64,000 nt of DNA, taken from NCBI RefSeq assembly GCF_900168015.1, contig NZ_FUYR01000001.1:33968-97967 (forward strand), read 5' to 3'. This DNA comes from Daejeonella lutea. GTDB taxonomy: Bacteria; Bacteroidota; Bacteroidia; Sphingobacteriales; Sphingobacteriaceae. This document shows, one piece after another, positions 1-8,240 of this stretch (positions within the stretch are counted from its first letter, which is position 1; every line of letters begins with the position of its first letter). Position numbers and translations under genes: made by a program. The notes below the pieces were generated by a model that did not search any database, was not told the origin of the DNA, and saw nothing but the letters and a program-made list of their open reading frames with translations.

Positions 1-48
1 AAGGCGCGATGAGGAGCAGTCGAAGCTGCGAGTCATCGCGCCTTTTTT
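1..48 (+). terminator. Rho-independent terminator of a gene left of the window
   Basis: Bases 1-12 are the exact reverse complement of 33-44. The 3' arm runs into a T-tract at 43-48. The 20-base loop holds a smaller possible hairpin. This is a typical intrinsic terminator for a plus-strand gene ending before the window. Confidence 0.7.
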
Positions 49-135
49 ACTGAAAGGTGATCGTCATGTGTTAATGGAGAAGTGAGAATTGAGAGTGGAG
101 AATTACTAGACGCCGAGTCAATTGAGAGTGGATTC

Positions 136-297
136 GAGATTGCTTCGTCGTGCCTCCTCGCAATGACAGGCTCTTCGTGTAGGATAGTCGGGCGGGAAAA
201 AAGCAACGCAGCGCTTTTTTCCCGCCCGACCCCTTATCGTAATGAGCCTGTCATTGCGAGCCTGCCTGCCGGTAGGCAGGCGCAGCGAAGCAATCTC
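136..297. repeat. Compound nested palindrome (REP-like intergenic repeat)
   Basis: Three nested inverted repeats are visible. The outer arms are 157-173 and 244-260 (17 bp, exact). The core pairs 187-204 with 213-230 (18 bp, exact, 8-base loop). A third palindrome, 260-281, lies inside the right arm. The outer-arm words (CTCGCAATGACAGGCT and GAAGCAATCTC) resemble an intergenic palindrome that I recall from many unrelated bacterial genomes. The open frame across it is not a gene. There is no transposase, so this is a non-autonomous repeat. Confidence 0.75.
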
Positions 298-482
298 TCT
301 GGATACGGCTGAATTTGACTGATTTTAGGCGGCAGTGGGGAATGACAGTTAATATAAACTCGGAACGAGCTGACAGTTGACGGTTGGCAACCGTTGACAG
401 TTAATTTATGCTCCGAGATTGTGCCTGCTCTTTAGCACCACTGTTTATCCGCCCAGACGTAAAACGTATAACGTACAACTCC
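298..482. other. Gene-free spacer with short repeat words
   Basis: This spacer lies between the compound palindrome and the end of the amidase gene. It holds a tight inverted repeat, 381-386 with 388-393, flanked by the direct repeat TGACAGTT at 371 and 395. At 461-478 it has ACGTATAACGTAC-type words like those downstream of rny. I see no gene. Bases 49-135, left of the palindrome, hold purine-rich GAGAATTGAG-type words. Confidence 0.5.
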
Positions 483-1301
483 CTACAGCTCCACTTGTCT
501 CTTATACGTCTTTATGGCGTTAACGATATTGCTTACGATCTCAGCCTGGCCTTCCGGAGAGTTGATATAATCTTCTTCCGTTGGGTTGGAGATGAAACCG
601 ATCTCGGTCAGGACAGCTGGCATGGTTGCCGTCCTTAATACTGCAAGACTTAGTTCCTGAACACCACGATTTACGCGGCCTGAAGCGATGTATTCGTTCT
701 GGATGAACGTGGCTAGTTTTATGCTTTGCTCACGCAGGGTGTTTTTTACCAGGGAAACGAAAATTTCAGTGGCTGGGTCTATTGCAGCTGCGTCCTTTTC
801 GTCTAATTTATATTCCTCCTCCATGGCCATGTATTCTTTGATGGCGGCATCCTGCTCATTTAAGCGGGCAAAGCCGGCAACAAAGGTTTCTACACCCCGT
901 ACCGACGTTCTGTTCTTTGTATTTGAGCCCATGGAATTACAGTGAACGGAGATCCACAGATCGGCCTTGGCTTCGTTAGCCATATCAATACGCTTCTTAA
1001 GATCTTTTGAGTTCGATTCTTCGAAATGCATATCCCTGGTACGGGTATACATCACAGTTACATCCTTCATGTTCTCTTCGATGGCCTTGCCTAATTTCAT
1101 GGCCACCTGCAGGGTGACGTCTTTTTCCTTCGAGTATCGGCCTGTTGCACCGGTGTACTTTCCGCCATGACCGGCATCAATTACGATGGTCTTGATGCGG
1201 TAGGGCTTGTCGTCGGCAGAAGCTTTGAAAGATGTAAATACTAATAAAAATGCAAGTGGTATTAATGCGGAAATGTATCCGATCAATGGGTTCTTTTTCA
1301 T
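483..1301 (-). CDS. N-acetylmuramoyl-L-alanine amidase (Amidase_3)
   Basis: This is a secreted zinc amidase of the AmiC/CwlV type. It cleaves the amide bond between N-acetylmuramic acid and L-alanine in peptidoglycan. Of 272 residues, about 8-29 form a signal or anchor segment. The metal ligands are visible: His45 in IDAGHGG, Glu59 in the SKEKD stretch, the His of SVHCNS (about 119) and the Glu of LTEIGF near the C-terminus, which is the catalytic glutamate in this family. There is no recognisable wall-binding repeat, so this is a single-domain form. It starts at ATG 1301 and stands alone, with repeat-rich spacers on both sides. A TAAATTTG box on the minus strand (1331-1338) lies 29 bases upstream and may be its promoter. 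Confidence 0.93.
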   Translation of the reverse strand: MKKNPLIGYISALIPLAFLLVFTSFKASADDKPYRIKTIVIDAGHGGKYTGATGRYSKEKDVTLQVAMKLGKAIEENMKDVTVMYTRTRDMHFEESNSKDLKKRIDMANEAKADLWISVHCNSMGSNTKNRTSVRGVETFVAGFARLNEQDAAIKEYMAMEEEYKLDEKDAAAIDPATEIFVSLVKNTLREQSIKLATFIQNEYIASGRVNRGVQELSLAVLRTATMPAVLTEIGFISNPTEEDYINSPEGQAEIVSNIVNAIKTYKRQVEL

Positions 1302-1732
1302 CAGTTTGAGCGTATATTTTAACAGTTAAACAAATTTAATAATCATCATTGAATTAACTAGCTAAATATTAGGTAATTCTGGATAATTTCCCGTGATTCT
1401 AAACCTTTCACGGGGTTGTTATGGTATGAAACTGAAAATTGGGAGATTTATTGTGGGGGATTAGGGGTTAGGCTTTAGGGGTTAGGGTCCACCGGACGTA
1501 TAGGACGAAGGTGGGATGATATTTTCACCGGCTCAGACCTAATACCTAAAGCCTAATACCTACTCGGACGTTAGGCTTTAGGCGTTAGGGTCCACTGACC
1601 GTACAGTATGAAGGAGGGATAATATCTTCACCCCGGCTCAGTCCTTATCCCTAATGCCTAAAGCCTATAACCCATTCAACCGTTGCCAACCCAATCCTCA
1701 TTTACTACATTTACACTTAAACACGACACACC
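1302..1732. other. Gene-free spacer between divergent amidase and GH18-like genes
   Basis: This 431-base spacer contains the likely promoters of both flanking genes and two tandem copies of a hairpin element (annotated separately). On the plus strand, TTG at 1683-1685 is followed 20 bases later by TACATTTA at 1706-1713. This is close to the Bacteroidota TTG/TAnnTTTG promoter and lies 19 bases before the ATG at 1733. No coding sequence is apparent. Confidence 0.5.
1460..1672. repeat. Tandemly duplicated TTAGGCTTTAGG hairpin
   Basis: Two copies of an approximately 103-bp unit lie at about 1460-1563 and 1571-1672. Each has a left arm of degenerate TTAGG(C/G)TTTAGG words and a right arm with the reverse complement (CCTAAAGCCTAATACC). 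The loops are alike too: both start GGGTCCAC and contain GGCTCAG (1530 and 1635). The copies have diverged by many substitutions. The same arm word recurs after the Mpo1-like gene near 49310. Confidence 0.75.
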
Positions 1733-2788
1733 ATGCTAAAAAGATTCACTCTACTAATCGTCCTACTCATAACCTATGCCGGGGCTAATTCCCAAACCCG
1801 CTCCGAAAACCTGTTCTACATGGTCAATACCCCCGAATCCTTTGAGAGCTTCCGGGCGAACGTGAGCCAGATCTCGATCGTTTGTCCGCAGACGTTTTTG
1901 GTGAGTAAGGAGGGCACGCTTTCGGGTACGGTTGATCAGCGGGTGCTGGCGCTGGCGAAGGCGAATAATGTAAAGGTGATGCCGTTGATTGTTAACAGCG
2001 GTTTTGATCAGAAGTTGCTCCATGATATCGTGACCAACCCGGTGGCTCGCAAGCGGTCGATTGAGATGATGCTGGAATATGCTAAAAAGTATGATCTGGA
2101 CGGCTGGCAATTCGACCTGGAAGGTTTGAGTATACGTGATATGGCTGATTTTACGCTGTACTTCAAAGAGACAGCGGAAGCGCTGCATAAAAACAAGCTG
2201 CAATTATCTGCTGCGTTGGTACATGCTACGGAGAATGTGGGCGGCTCGAGTGCATACCATTTGTTCCTGTATGAGAACTGGCGGGCGGGCTATGACTTTA
2301 AAGCATTAGCGGAGATCGGGGATTTTATCTCGATCATGACCTACGATCAACACACGCGCCGCACGCCGCCGGGACCTGTTGCTAGTCCGGAATGGATGGA
2401 AAAGGTGATCAAGCATTTACTAGCCCAGGGCGTAAAGCCTGAAAAGCTTTCCATGGGCATCCCGAACTATTCGGTGCACTGGTTTACTGACTTTACTGCA
2501 GAACGGGGTGGCTTTGCTAACGGCCGCAGTGCGAAATACCCGATGGTGCAGCAACTGCTGGGACAGAATAATGCGAAGAAAATGTGGCACGAGAAAGGCC
2601 AGGTGAACTGGGCAACCTGGGATAATGAGGGCGTGTATGAATACCTGTTTATTGAAGATGCACAATCGCTTAAGCCCAAGCTCGACCTGCTGAAGAAATA
2701 TAAGCTGAGAGGTATTTCGGTATGGGTGCTGGGCGGCGAAGATCCTGAATGGTTTACCGTGCTGAAAAAAGAAACGGTACGAAAGTGA
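1733..2788 (+). CDS. Secreted glycoside hydrolase family 18-like protein
   Basis: This 351-residue protein has an N-terminal signal peptide (about 1-20, ending NSQT) followed by a GH18-type (beta/alpha)8 barrel. The active-site strand reads DGWQFDLE, residues 123-130. It matches the DGxxxDxE signature, and the terminal Glu is the family's acid/base catalyst. ISIMTYDQH follows the MxYD substrate-loop pattern. Likely substrates are chitin or N-acetylglucosamine-containing glycans in the periplasm or outside the cell. It could also belong to the spore-germination (YaaH-like) branch of the fold. There are no carbohydrate-binding modules or LysM domains. The next gene starts 41 bases downstream, so the two may be co-transcribed. 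Confidence 0.88.
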   Translation: MLKRFTLLIVLLITYAGANSQTRSENLFYMVNTPESFESFRANVSQISIVCPQTFLVSKEGTLSGTVDQRVLALAKANNVKVMPLIVNSGFDQKLLHDIVTNPVARKRSIEMMLEYAKKYDLDGWQFDLEGLSIRDMADFTLYFKETAEALHKNKLQLSAALVHATENVGGSSAYHLFLYENWRAGYDFKALAEIGDFISIMTYDQHTRRTPPGPVASPEWMEKVIKHLLAQGVKPEKLSMGIPNYSVHWFTDFTAERGGFANGRSAKYPMVQQLLGQNNAKKMWHEKGQVNWATWDNEGVYEYLFIEDAQSLKPKLDLLKKYKLRGISVWVLGGEDPEWFTVLKKETVRK

Positions 2789-2829
2789 GAGTGATCAGGG
2801 CATTTCAAACAATCAAATTTTATTAAGGC

Positions 2830-3735
2830 GTGCTGAAAATAGGTGTCATTGGGTTAGGCGATATCGCCCAGAAAGCATATCTGCCGGTATTGTGCAACAG
2901 GGAACTGGAACTCCATTTGTATACCCGCGATTTGGAGAAGCTCTTCCGCATTGGAAGGGAATATCGCTTTCAGAATCTCCATCAGAGCTTTGAGTCTATC
3001 CTGAACAGCGGAATACAGGCGGCATTTGTCCATACTTCGACTGGCAGTCATGTGGAAATAGTCCAGATGCTGCTGATGCATAACATTCATGTGTACGTGG
3101 ATAAGCCCGTTACGTATGATTATGCATCAACGAAGCGCTTATTGGAGTTAGCGGAAAGCAAGAACCTGCTCCTGATGGTGGGTTTTAACAGAAGATATGC
3201 GCCTGCGTACCGGGAATTAAAACAGGTTGTGAATCCGAATATGATCATCATGCAAAAGAACCGGGTTTCCTTGCCGGGTGATGTCCGCACGTTCATCTTT
3301 GATGATTTTATCCATGTGATTGACACGCTGTGCTATTTGTTTCCTTATCCTGTCAAGGAGCTTACGGTGAAAGGCCAGAAGAAAGGCAATTTGCTTTATC
3401 ATGTGGTTGTACAGATGATTGCCGACAATGGTGCGATTGCTATGGGCATTATGAACCGGGATGCGGGGTTGGTAGAAGAGCGGGTGGAAGTGTTTTCATC
3501 CGGGGAGAAGAGAAGTGTGGTGAATTTGTCTTCTTTAAGTGTGCATGTCCACAGGGATGAGACGAATAAAGCGATGGGTGATTGGGATTCGATGTTGTAT
3601 AAGAGGGGCTTTGAGCAGATTATTGGGGATTTTCTACAGGCGGTTAGGGCTGGAGGGAAACCGCAGTTTGCGATTGGGGATTGGCTGAGGACCCACGAAA
3701 TTTGTGAGGAGGTGGTTCTTCGACTTAATAAGTAG
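2830..3735 (+). CDS. Gfo/Idh/MocA family oxidoreductase (cytoplasmic)
   Basis: This 301-residue NAD(P)-dependent oxidoreductase starts at GTG 2830; no ATG gives the conserved N-terminus. The nucleotide-binding motif is IGVIGLGDIA at the very start. The family EKP-like motif appears as VDKPVTYD, followed by the typical LMVGFNRRY segment. The C-terminal half is the substrate-binding alpha/beta domain. There is no signal peptide, unlike the Tat-dependent relative at 62292-63626. The substrate cannot be named from sequence. Placement next to a GH18-like hydrolase suggests sugar metabolism, which is inference only. Confidence 0.88.
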   Translation: MLKIGVIGLGDIAQKAYLPVLCNRELELHLYTRDLEKLFRIGREYRFQNLHQSFESILNSGIQAAFVHTSTGSHVEIVQMLLMHNIHVYVDKPVTYDYASTKRLLELAESKNLLLMVGFNRRYAPAYRELKQVVNPNMIIMQKNRVSLPGDVRTFIFDDFIHVIDTLCYLFPYPVKELTVKGQKKGNLLYHVVVQMIADNGAIAMGIMNRDAGLVEERVEVFSSGEKRSVVNLSSLSVHVHRDETNKAMGDWDSMLYKRGFEQIIGDFLQAVRAGGKPQFAIGDWLRTHEICEEVVLRLNK

Positions 3736-4052
3736 AACGGGGTGCGGTTTTAATGCAGAGGGCGCAGAGGTTTACCTGCCGGCCGGCAGGCAGGCACGAA
3801 GGACATTAAGGAGGGCAAAGTCGCACAGCGTGAATATGGGTAGCGCTAAAGATTTACCGCGGAGAGCACAGAGATTTCCACGGAGAACACAAAGAAAAAA
3901 TGTTAATATTAACATAGAGCGAAAAGTTTTTCACGGATGGCATAGGAGGTCTAGCAGAATTTATCTCTGTGCTCTCCGTGTGTTACTCCGTGCTCTCCGT
4001 GGTTTAATTATACACTTTATAATTATTCCGATACGCAGTATGCCCTCCTCAG
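3736..4052. repeat. Gene-free spacer with two palindromic repeats
   Basis: First, a perfect 16-bp palindrome, CCTGCCGGCCGGCAGG, lies at 3775-3790 and continues into CAGGC. It is related to the palindrome at 260-281, and both produce an LPAGRQA peptide in spurious frames. Second, a long imperfect inverted repeat pairs CGCGGAGAGCACAGAG-type words at 3855-3900 with CTCTGTGCTCTCCGTG-type words at 3962-4004. The CACGGAGAACAC word resembles intergenic repeats that I recall from many phyla. No gene is visible. Confidence 0.7.
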
Positions 4053-4511
4053 TTATTTCCTTCTAAACGCCATTTCATACGTTCCAATCCAATCCTTAAC
4101 ACTCATCTTTTTCATCAACTCCCCAATCAGCTCAAATGGAATATTTTCCGGCTTTTTAAAGCGGATACAGCTTTTGCCCATGTCGAGCTTGGCTTTTGAG
4201 TGTTTCGGGAATTCGGAGGCGAACCAATCCAGGATCTTGGGGTCAGCATACACGCCCATGTGGTAAACGGCAATGAAGTTTTTTTGTGAGGCGATGCTAA
4301 CGAAAGGGAGGGGCAGCTTAGGATCGCAGTGGTAACCGGCTGGATACAAGGCATGGGGAACGACATAGCCGGGCAAGCCGTAGCTCATTTCTTCGGTGAA
4401 CCCTTCCGGGAGGTTATCCTTTATCACCTGCCGCAGCCTGGTCATCGCGGGTTTTCTGTCCTCAGGCAGGGAGTCAAAATATTGGTCGACTGTCTTTATG
4501 TCTGATTGCAT
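4053..4511 (-). CDS. DUF1801 domain protein
   Basis: This 152-residue cytoplasmic protein of the YdhG/YobT-like DUF1801 family has no agreed biochemical role. The family features are an N-terminal YFDSLPEDRKPAMTRLR helix, the central EEMSYGLPGY turn, the strand LPFVSIASQKNFIAVYHMG, and MGKSCIRFKKPENIP near the C-terminus. It begins 6 bases after the moaE stop, so it is probably the last gene of the molybdenum cofactor transcript. Nothing in the protein itself suggests a molybdopterin role, so the link may be positional only. Confidence 0.85.
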   Translation of the reverse strand: MQSDIKTVDQYFDSLPEDRKPAMTRLRQVIKDNLPEGFTEEMSYGLPGYVVPHALYPAGYHCDPKLPLPFVSIASQKNFIAVYHMGVYADPKILDWFASEFPKHSKAKLDMGKSCIRFKKPENIPFELIGELMKKMSVKDWIGTYEMAFRRK

Positions 4512-4517
4512 AGCGTG

Positions 4518-4961
4518 CTATTTATTTACTTTCCACTGGTGAGTTGCACCGGCAATAATCTCTTTGCCCCAGACAGGGAGTTCGGCTTTTAAGCGCTCCA
4601 CCGTCTCCTCGCAAGCATCCATAGCGGCTTTACGGTGGGCAGAGGACGTGAATACGAATAAGCAGATCTCGCCGGCGGCTATGGAACCTAAACTGTGATA
4701 CACATGCATGCAGGTCAGGGGATATTTGGCAAAGATATCCTCGCGGATGACGTGCATGTTGTCCATCGCCAGTTCTTCAAAAGCGGTGTATTCAATGGCT
4801 GATACTACGCCGCCCTCGGTTTCGTCGGCACGTACCTGACCGAGGAAGATACTGTGCCCCCCAATGGCTTTCTGGGTGCTGTGCTTCTGAATACTTTCGG
4901 CGATGAACGATGGGGATATCGGTCCGGTAATGAATATGTTCTTTGGTTTTCTGTCTGACAT
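4518..4961 (-). CDS. moaE: Molybdopterin synthase catalytic subunit
   Basis: MoaE pairs with MoaD and transfers two sulfurs to cyclic pyranopterin monophosphate to make molybdopterin. The protein has 147 residues from ATG 4961 (MSDRKPKN). A longer frame from 5000 would overlap moeB by 38 bases and adds no conserved sequence. Visible family motifs are GHSIFLGQVR, AIEYTAFEELA, HVYHSLGSI, FVFTSSAHRKAA and the active-site lysine segment LKAELPVWGKE. One base separates the moeB stop from this start, which indicates tight coupling in the minus-strand operon. Confidence 0.95.
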   Translation of the reverse strand: MSDRKPKNIFITGPISPSFIAESIQKHSTQKAIGGHSIFLGQVRADETEGGVVSAIEYTAFEELAMDNMHVIREDIFAKYPLTCMHVYHSLGSIAAGEICLFVFTSSAHRKAAMDACEETVERLKAELPVWGKEIIAGATHQWKVNK

Positions 4962-4962
4962 G

Positions 4963-6066
4963 TTAAACTTCCTTGTGATCCTTCCAGGCGAGGATTCCAC
5001 CCTTCAAGCTATAGATTTTTTTTGAATTACCGTAATGGCTTGCAAGTATCCGGGCAGCATTCAGGCTGCGTTTCCCCGACTTGCAGAAGATGACGATCTT
5101 GTTCTCTTTTATCTGATTGACTGATTTTTCAAAGCTGCTTAATGGCAGGCTGAGATAATTAAATTCATTGATCACCGGCGTTTCATTCAGTTCCCGTACA
5201 TCGATAACGGAAAACGATGGGTCCTGCAGCATCTCTTCAAATCGATCGGGATCAATCTGGGTTGCCGATTGACTGGAGCACATCAGTTCGTAATCTTTCG
5301 CCTCAAAGGCAGCAAAGTTAGCCGGTATTAGGGAGTGGCTACCTGCCTGCGGTTGAACCTCCAGATCATACATCTGATTGTTGAGAGAATTATAGGTCAT
5401 CAAGCGATTGATCAGCGGTACGCCTATCTGAGCTATGAGTTTGATAGCTTCATTGGCCATCATTGTGCCGATCATCCCCGGAAGGGTACCGATCACACCG
5501 GCTTCTTCACAGTTTAAGATCTCGTCTTCGGCGGGCGGGTTTGGAAAAACATCGCGGTAGTTACTGCTTCGGCCGTTATTTGTTGCCCAATTAAAAACAG
5601 CTACCTGGCCTTCGAATCTTGAAATGGCGCCATAGACAAGAGGTTTGCCGGCCAGAACGCATGCGTCGTTGATCAGATAGCGGCTGGCGAAGTTATCGGT
5701 GCCGTCCAGAATAATATCGAACTGCGAAATGATATGCTGTGCATTTGTGGTGCTGAGCGATTCGTTAAATGGGATGATGTCTATCTCGGGGTTCAGGGCA
5801 GATAAAATATCAGCGGCTCGTAATGCTTTTGACAGGCCGATATCGTCGGTAGAATACAGGACCTGACGGTGGAGGTTACTCAAGGCAACCCTGTCGTTAT
5901 CCACTATGCCGATGGTACCTACTCCAGCGCCTGCGAGGTACTGAAGAGCAGGACAGCCTAGTCCGCCAGCGCCTATGACCAATACTTTGGCATTATTCAG
6001 CCTGATCTGTCCGGCTTCGCCAAATTCCTTAAGAGAGGTTTGCCGCTGATATCTTGGGTTCTCCAT
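4963..6066 (-). CDS. moeB: MoeB-type adenylyltransferase fused to a rhodanese domain
   Basis: This protein activates the MoaD C-terminus by adenylation so that it can be thiocarboxylated. Residues 1 to about 240 are a ThiF/MoeB/HesA E1-like domain with the ATP site GAGGLGCPALQYLAGAGVG and the DNDRVALSNLHRQ motif. The last 100 or so residues form a rhodanese domain with active-site loop CKSGKRS, which could deliver the sulfur. The zinc-binding CxxC pair after the ATP domain of E. coli MoeB is not seen: the corresponding stretch is DVFPNPPAEDEILNC. ATG 6066 is preferred to the adjacent GTG at 6069. Only two bases separate it from the moaD stop. Confidence 0.92.
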   Translation of the reverse strand: MENPRYQRQTSLKEFGEAGQIRLNNAKVLVIGAGGLGCPALQYLAGAGVGTIGIVDNDRVALSNLHRQVLYSTDDIGLSKALRAADILSALNPEIDIIPFNESLSTTNAQHIISQFDIILDGTDNFASRYLINDACVLAGKPLVYGAISRFEGQVAVFNWATNNGRSSNYRDVFPNPPAEDEILNCEEAGVIGTLPGMIGTMMANEAIKLIAQIGVPLINRLMTYNSLNNQMYDLEVQPQAGSHSLIPANFAAFEAKDYELMCSSQSATQIDPDRFEEMLQDPSFSVIDVRELNETPVINEFNYLSLPLSSFEKSVNQIKENKIVIFCKSGKRSLNAARILASHYGNSKKIYSLKGGILAWKDHKEV

Positions 6067-6068
6067 CA

Positions 6069-6302
6069 CTATCCTCCTGAAAATGGTGGCAACAATGCAA
6101 CGGTACTATTGTCGGTTAAACCAATGTTTTCATTGATTACCTGCTTGTTCACAGCGATCGCATATTTGGAATCTGCAAGTCCGGGGTACTGCCGGTTTAA
6201 TGCAGTAATCAGCTCATCGCGATCCGATACATCGTTCAATTGCAGTTCAGATACACCGGTTATATCTGTCAGCTGCCCGAATATTAAAACCTTAACCTGC
6301 AT
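6069..6302 (-). CDS. moaD: Molybdopterin synthase sulfur carrier subunit
   Basis: This is a 77-residue ubiquitin-like protein. It ends in the obligatory Gly-Gly (LLPPFSGG), whose carboxylate is adenylated by MoeB and converted to a thiocarboxylate. The motifs VKVLIFGQLTDITG and YAIAVNKQVINEN fit the family. Its start directly abuts the stop of the upstream permease (6303), and it is followed at once by moeB and moaE. The order moaD-moeB-moaE puts carrier, activator and synthase on one transcript. Confidence 0.93.
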   Translation of the reverse strand: MQVKVLIFGQLTDITGVSELQLNDVSDRDELITALNRQYPGLADSKYAIAVNKQVINENIGLTDNSTVALLPPFSGG

Positions 6303-7034
6303 TTATGTAAAGATAAGCTTCCAGCCGGCCATCATGAGAACAAGGGCCAGGGTATTTTTTAAGATATTCTGATTAAACTTGAGGGCACCAAGATAGGCGC
6401 CGCACAATCCTCCGGCGAAAGCCACGGCTACATAGCTCAGCATGTCAGGACTGAAACTGATGCCTTTGGTCAGCTGGCCCGCTAATCCCGATAAGGAGTT
6501 AACAAAGATAAACAGGGCACTGATAGCGGCTGTCTGTTTCTGGTTGGTCCATTTCAGCAGTAAGAGGATAGGAGATAGAATTATTCCACCGCCTATGCCG
6601 ATTAGTCCGGAAAGGAAGCCGATTAGTGAGCCGATCAGTACCGACAAGGCGATGTTTGATTTCTTTAATTCGGCGTCGGGGATATTCGCAAAGAAAAGGA
6701 ACCGGATGACCGGGATGAACAAGAGTGAGCCCAGGATCCTCTTATAGATATTGGCGTCCATAGAGATCAGTCCGCCAACAAAAGCCAGAGGTATAGATGC
6801 CAGGGCTAAGGGGAGAAAGATCTTCCATTTGAAATGCTCCCCCCGGTAGAATTGGATGAATGATGTGAGCGAAACGAAGAGGTTAAGAATTAATGCGGTT
6901 GGTTTCATCACCTCAGGTGTGAAAGCGTAAATAGCCATGAGTGCCAGGTAGCCGCTGGCACCGCCATGTCCGACCGATGAATATAACATCGCTACGACGA
7001 AAAGGAGGATATAGAACAGGTAGATGCTATCCAT
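6303..7034 (-). CDS. TSUP (TauE/SafE) family permease
   Basis: This 243-residue integral membrane protein has about seven or eight hydrophobic segments. Family landmarks are VGHGGASGYLALMAIY near the N-terminus and GFLSGLIGIGGGIILSPILLL in the second half. TSUP proteins move small sulfur-containing or organic anions such as sulfite or sulfoacetate. It lies inside the molybdenum cofactor operon, overlaps the end of moeA by 8 bases and abuts moaD. Export or import of a sulfur compound, or of an oxyanion, connected with cofactor sulfuration is therefore conceivable but not shown. No ABC-type molybdate transporter is in the window. Confidence 0.88.
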   Translation of the reverse strand: MDSIYLFYILLFVVAMLYSSVGHGGASGYLALMAIYAFTPEVMKPTALILNLFVSLTSFIQFYRGEHFKWKIFLPLALASIPLAFVGGLISMDANIYKRILGSLLFIPVIRFLFFANIPDAELKKSNIALSVLIGSLIGFLSGLIGIGGGIILSPILLLLKWTNQKQTAAISALFIFVNSLSGLAGQLTKGISFSPDMLSYVAVAFAGGLCGAYLGALKFNQNILKNTLALVLMMAGWKLIFT

Positions 7035-8232
7035 AATACTCAGGTAAAAGGTGAATTTCTACCAGCTCGTTCTCGCTGTATTCTGCCCGGCCTTCTTCTA
7101 ATCTGATCAGGCAATTTGCTTTGGCGAATGAGCTCAGGCGGAAAGATTCCTGTGCTTTGAGATCACTGGCCGAGATTCCATCGTAGTAGCCTTTCAAGAA
7201 CTGAGTCAGCCCGGCTGGCTTTTTTAATGAAGTTTTAAGTGGTGCTGTCCGACTTTCCAGTGCTGTTTTACGCGAGCTCATTTGCCCGAGGGCCGGAAGG
7301 ACATATTCGTAATAGCAGCTTAGTACCGAAGCAGGGTTACCCGGCAAGCCAAATACGACCTTTTGTCCTTTCTTCCCAAAGAACAAAGGTTTACCCGGTT
7401 TCTGTCGGATCTTATGGAAGATCTGTTCCACATCATTTGCCGATGCGGCACGGATCACGAAGTCGTAATCGCCAACGCTTACGCCGCCGGTTAGTAATAC
7501 GACATCTGCCTGGTCAAGAGCCTCCCTGATAACTCCGGTGAGGGCTGCAAGAGTATCTGCTGATGAATAGAATTTGATTTGCGAGACCCCAGCTTGCTTC
7601 AATGCGGCATTGAGCGCAAATGAATTTGATTCATAAACCTGTCCGTGCACGAGCGATTTGCCCGGAGCCTGCAGCTCATCGCCAGTCAGGATAACGGCTA
7701 CGGAAGGCCGGGGATAAGCAGAAATATTTTCAATGCCTACACCAGCAAGATAACCAATGGAAGCGGGTGTCATTAAACTGCCTTTTTCGAGGGCGATGGC
7801 GCCCGACTTGATTTCGCTGCCCTTGGCCCGGAAGTTCAGTCCTTGTACAAGACTTTCATCTTCAATCAAAAGCTTATTACCATCAACCCTAACCTTTTCC
7901 TGCATCACTACCGTATCCGCACCGTCAGGAACAGCAGCTCCGGTAAAGATCCTGGCGGCAGTATGGGCTTGCAGGTATGTGCCACTGGTCGATCCGGCAG
8001 CGACTTCACCGTAGATCGTCAATTCTCCAGTTGCCTGCCAGCCATTATAGTTGATTGCATAGCCGTCCATCGACGATTGATTGAAGGGAGGGACATCGGT
8101 TTTGGCGAAGACATCTTCTGCAATAACGAGTCCGCCTGCATCCATGAGCGACACGTTTACCGGGCTGAGAAGTTGAATATGAGCCTCTATCAGATCCCGT
8201 GCTTCTTGTACTGAAATAAATTCTGACGGCAT
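7027..8232 (-). CDS. moeA: Molybdopterin molybdotransferase
   Basis: MoeA inserts molybdate into adenylylated molybdopterin. The 401-residue protein shows the N-terminal linker PPFNQSSMDGYA, the domain II segment IFTGAAVPDGADTVVMQE and the MPT-binding domain (about 175-320) with ILTGDEL, LTGGVSVGDYDFV and FGLPGNPASVLSCYYEY. The C-terminal domain IV is present. It follows moaA by 8 bases and overlaps the TSUP gene. MogA or MoaB, which supplies its substrate, is not encoded in this window. Confidence 0.95.
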   Translation of the reverse strand: MPSEFISVQEARDLIEAHIQLLSPVNVSLMDAGGLVIAEDVFAKTDVPPFNQSSMDGYAINYNGWQATGELTIYGEVAAGSTSGTYLQAHTAARIFTGAAVPDGADTVVMQEKVRVDGNKLLIEDESLVQGLNFRAKGSEIKSGAIALEKGSLMTPASIGYLAGVGIENISAYPRPSVAVILTGDELQAPGKSLVHGQVYESNSFALNAALKQAGVSQIKFYSSADTLAALTGVIREALDQADVVLLTGGVSVGDYDFVIRAASANDVEQIFHKIRQKPGKPLFFGKKGQKVVFGLPGNPASVLSCYYEYVLPALGQMSSRKTALESRTAPLKTSLKKPAGLTQFLKGYYDGISASDLKAQESFRLSSFAKANCLIRLEEGRAEYSENELVEIHLLPEYYG

Positions 8233-8240
8233 AATTAAAA

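Noticed and set aside
82-312. Plus-strand open frame of 76 codons
   Set aside because: It runs through the compound palindrome, and the LPAGRQA stretch comes from the CCTGCCGG-type repeat, as also at 3704-4066. There is no family similarity.
3704-4066. Open frame of 120 codons overlapping the oxidoreductase end
   Set aside because: It is almost entirely repeat-derived (LPAGRQA and CACGGAG words) and low in credible protein character.
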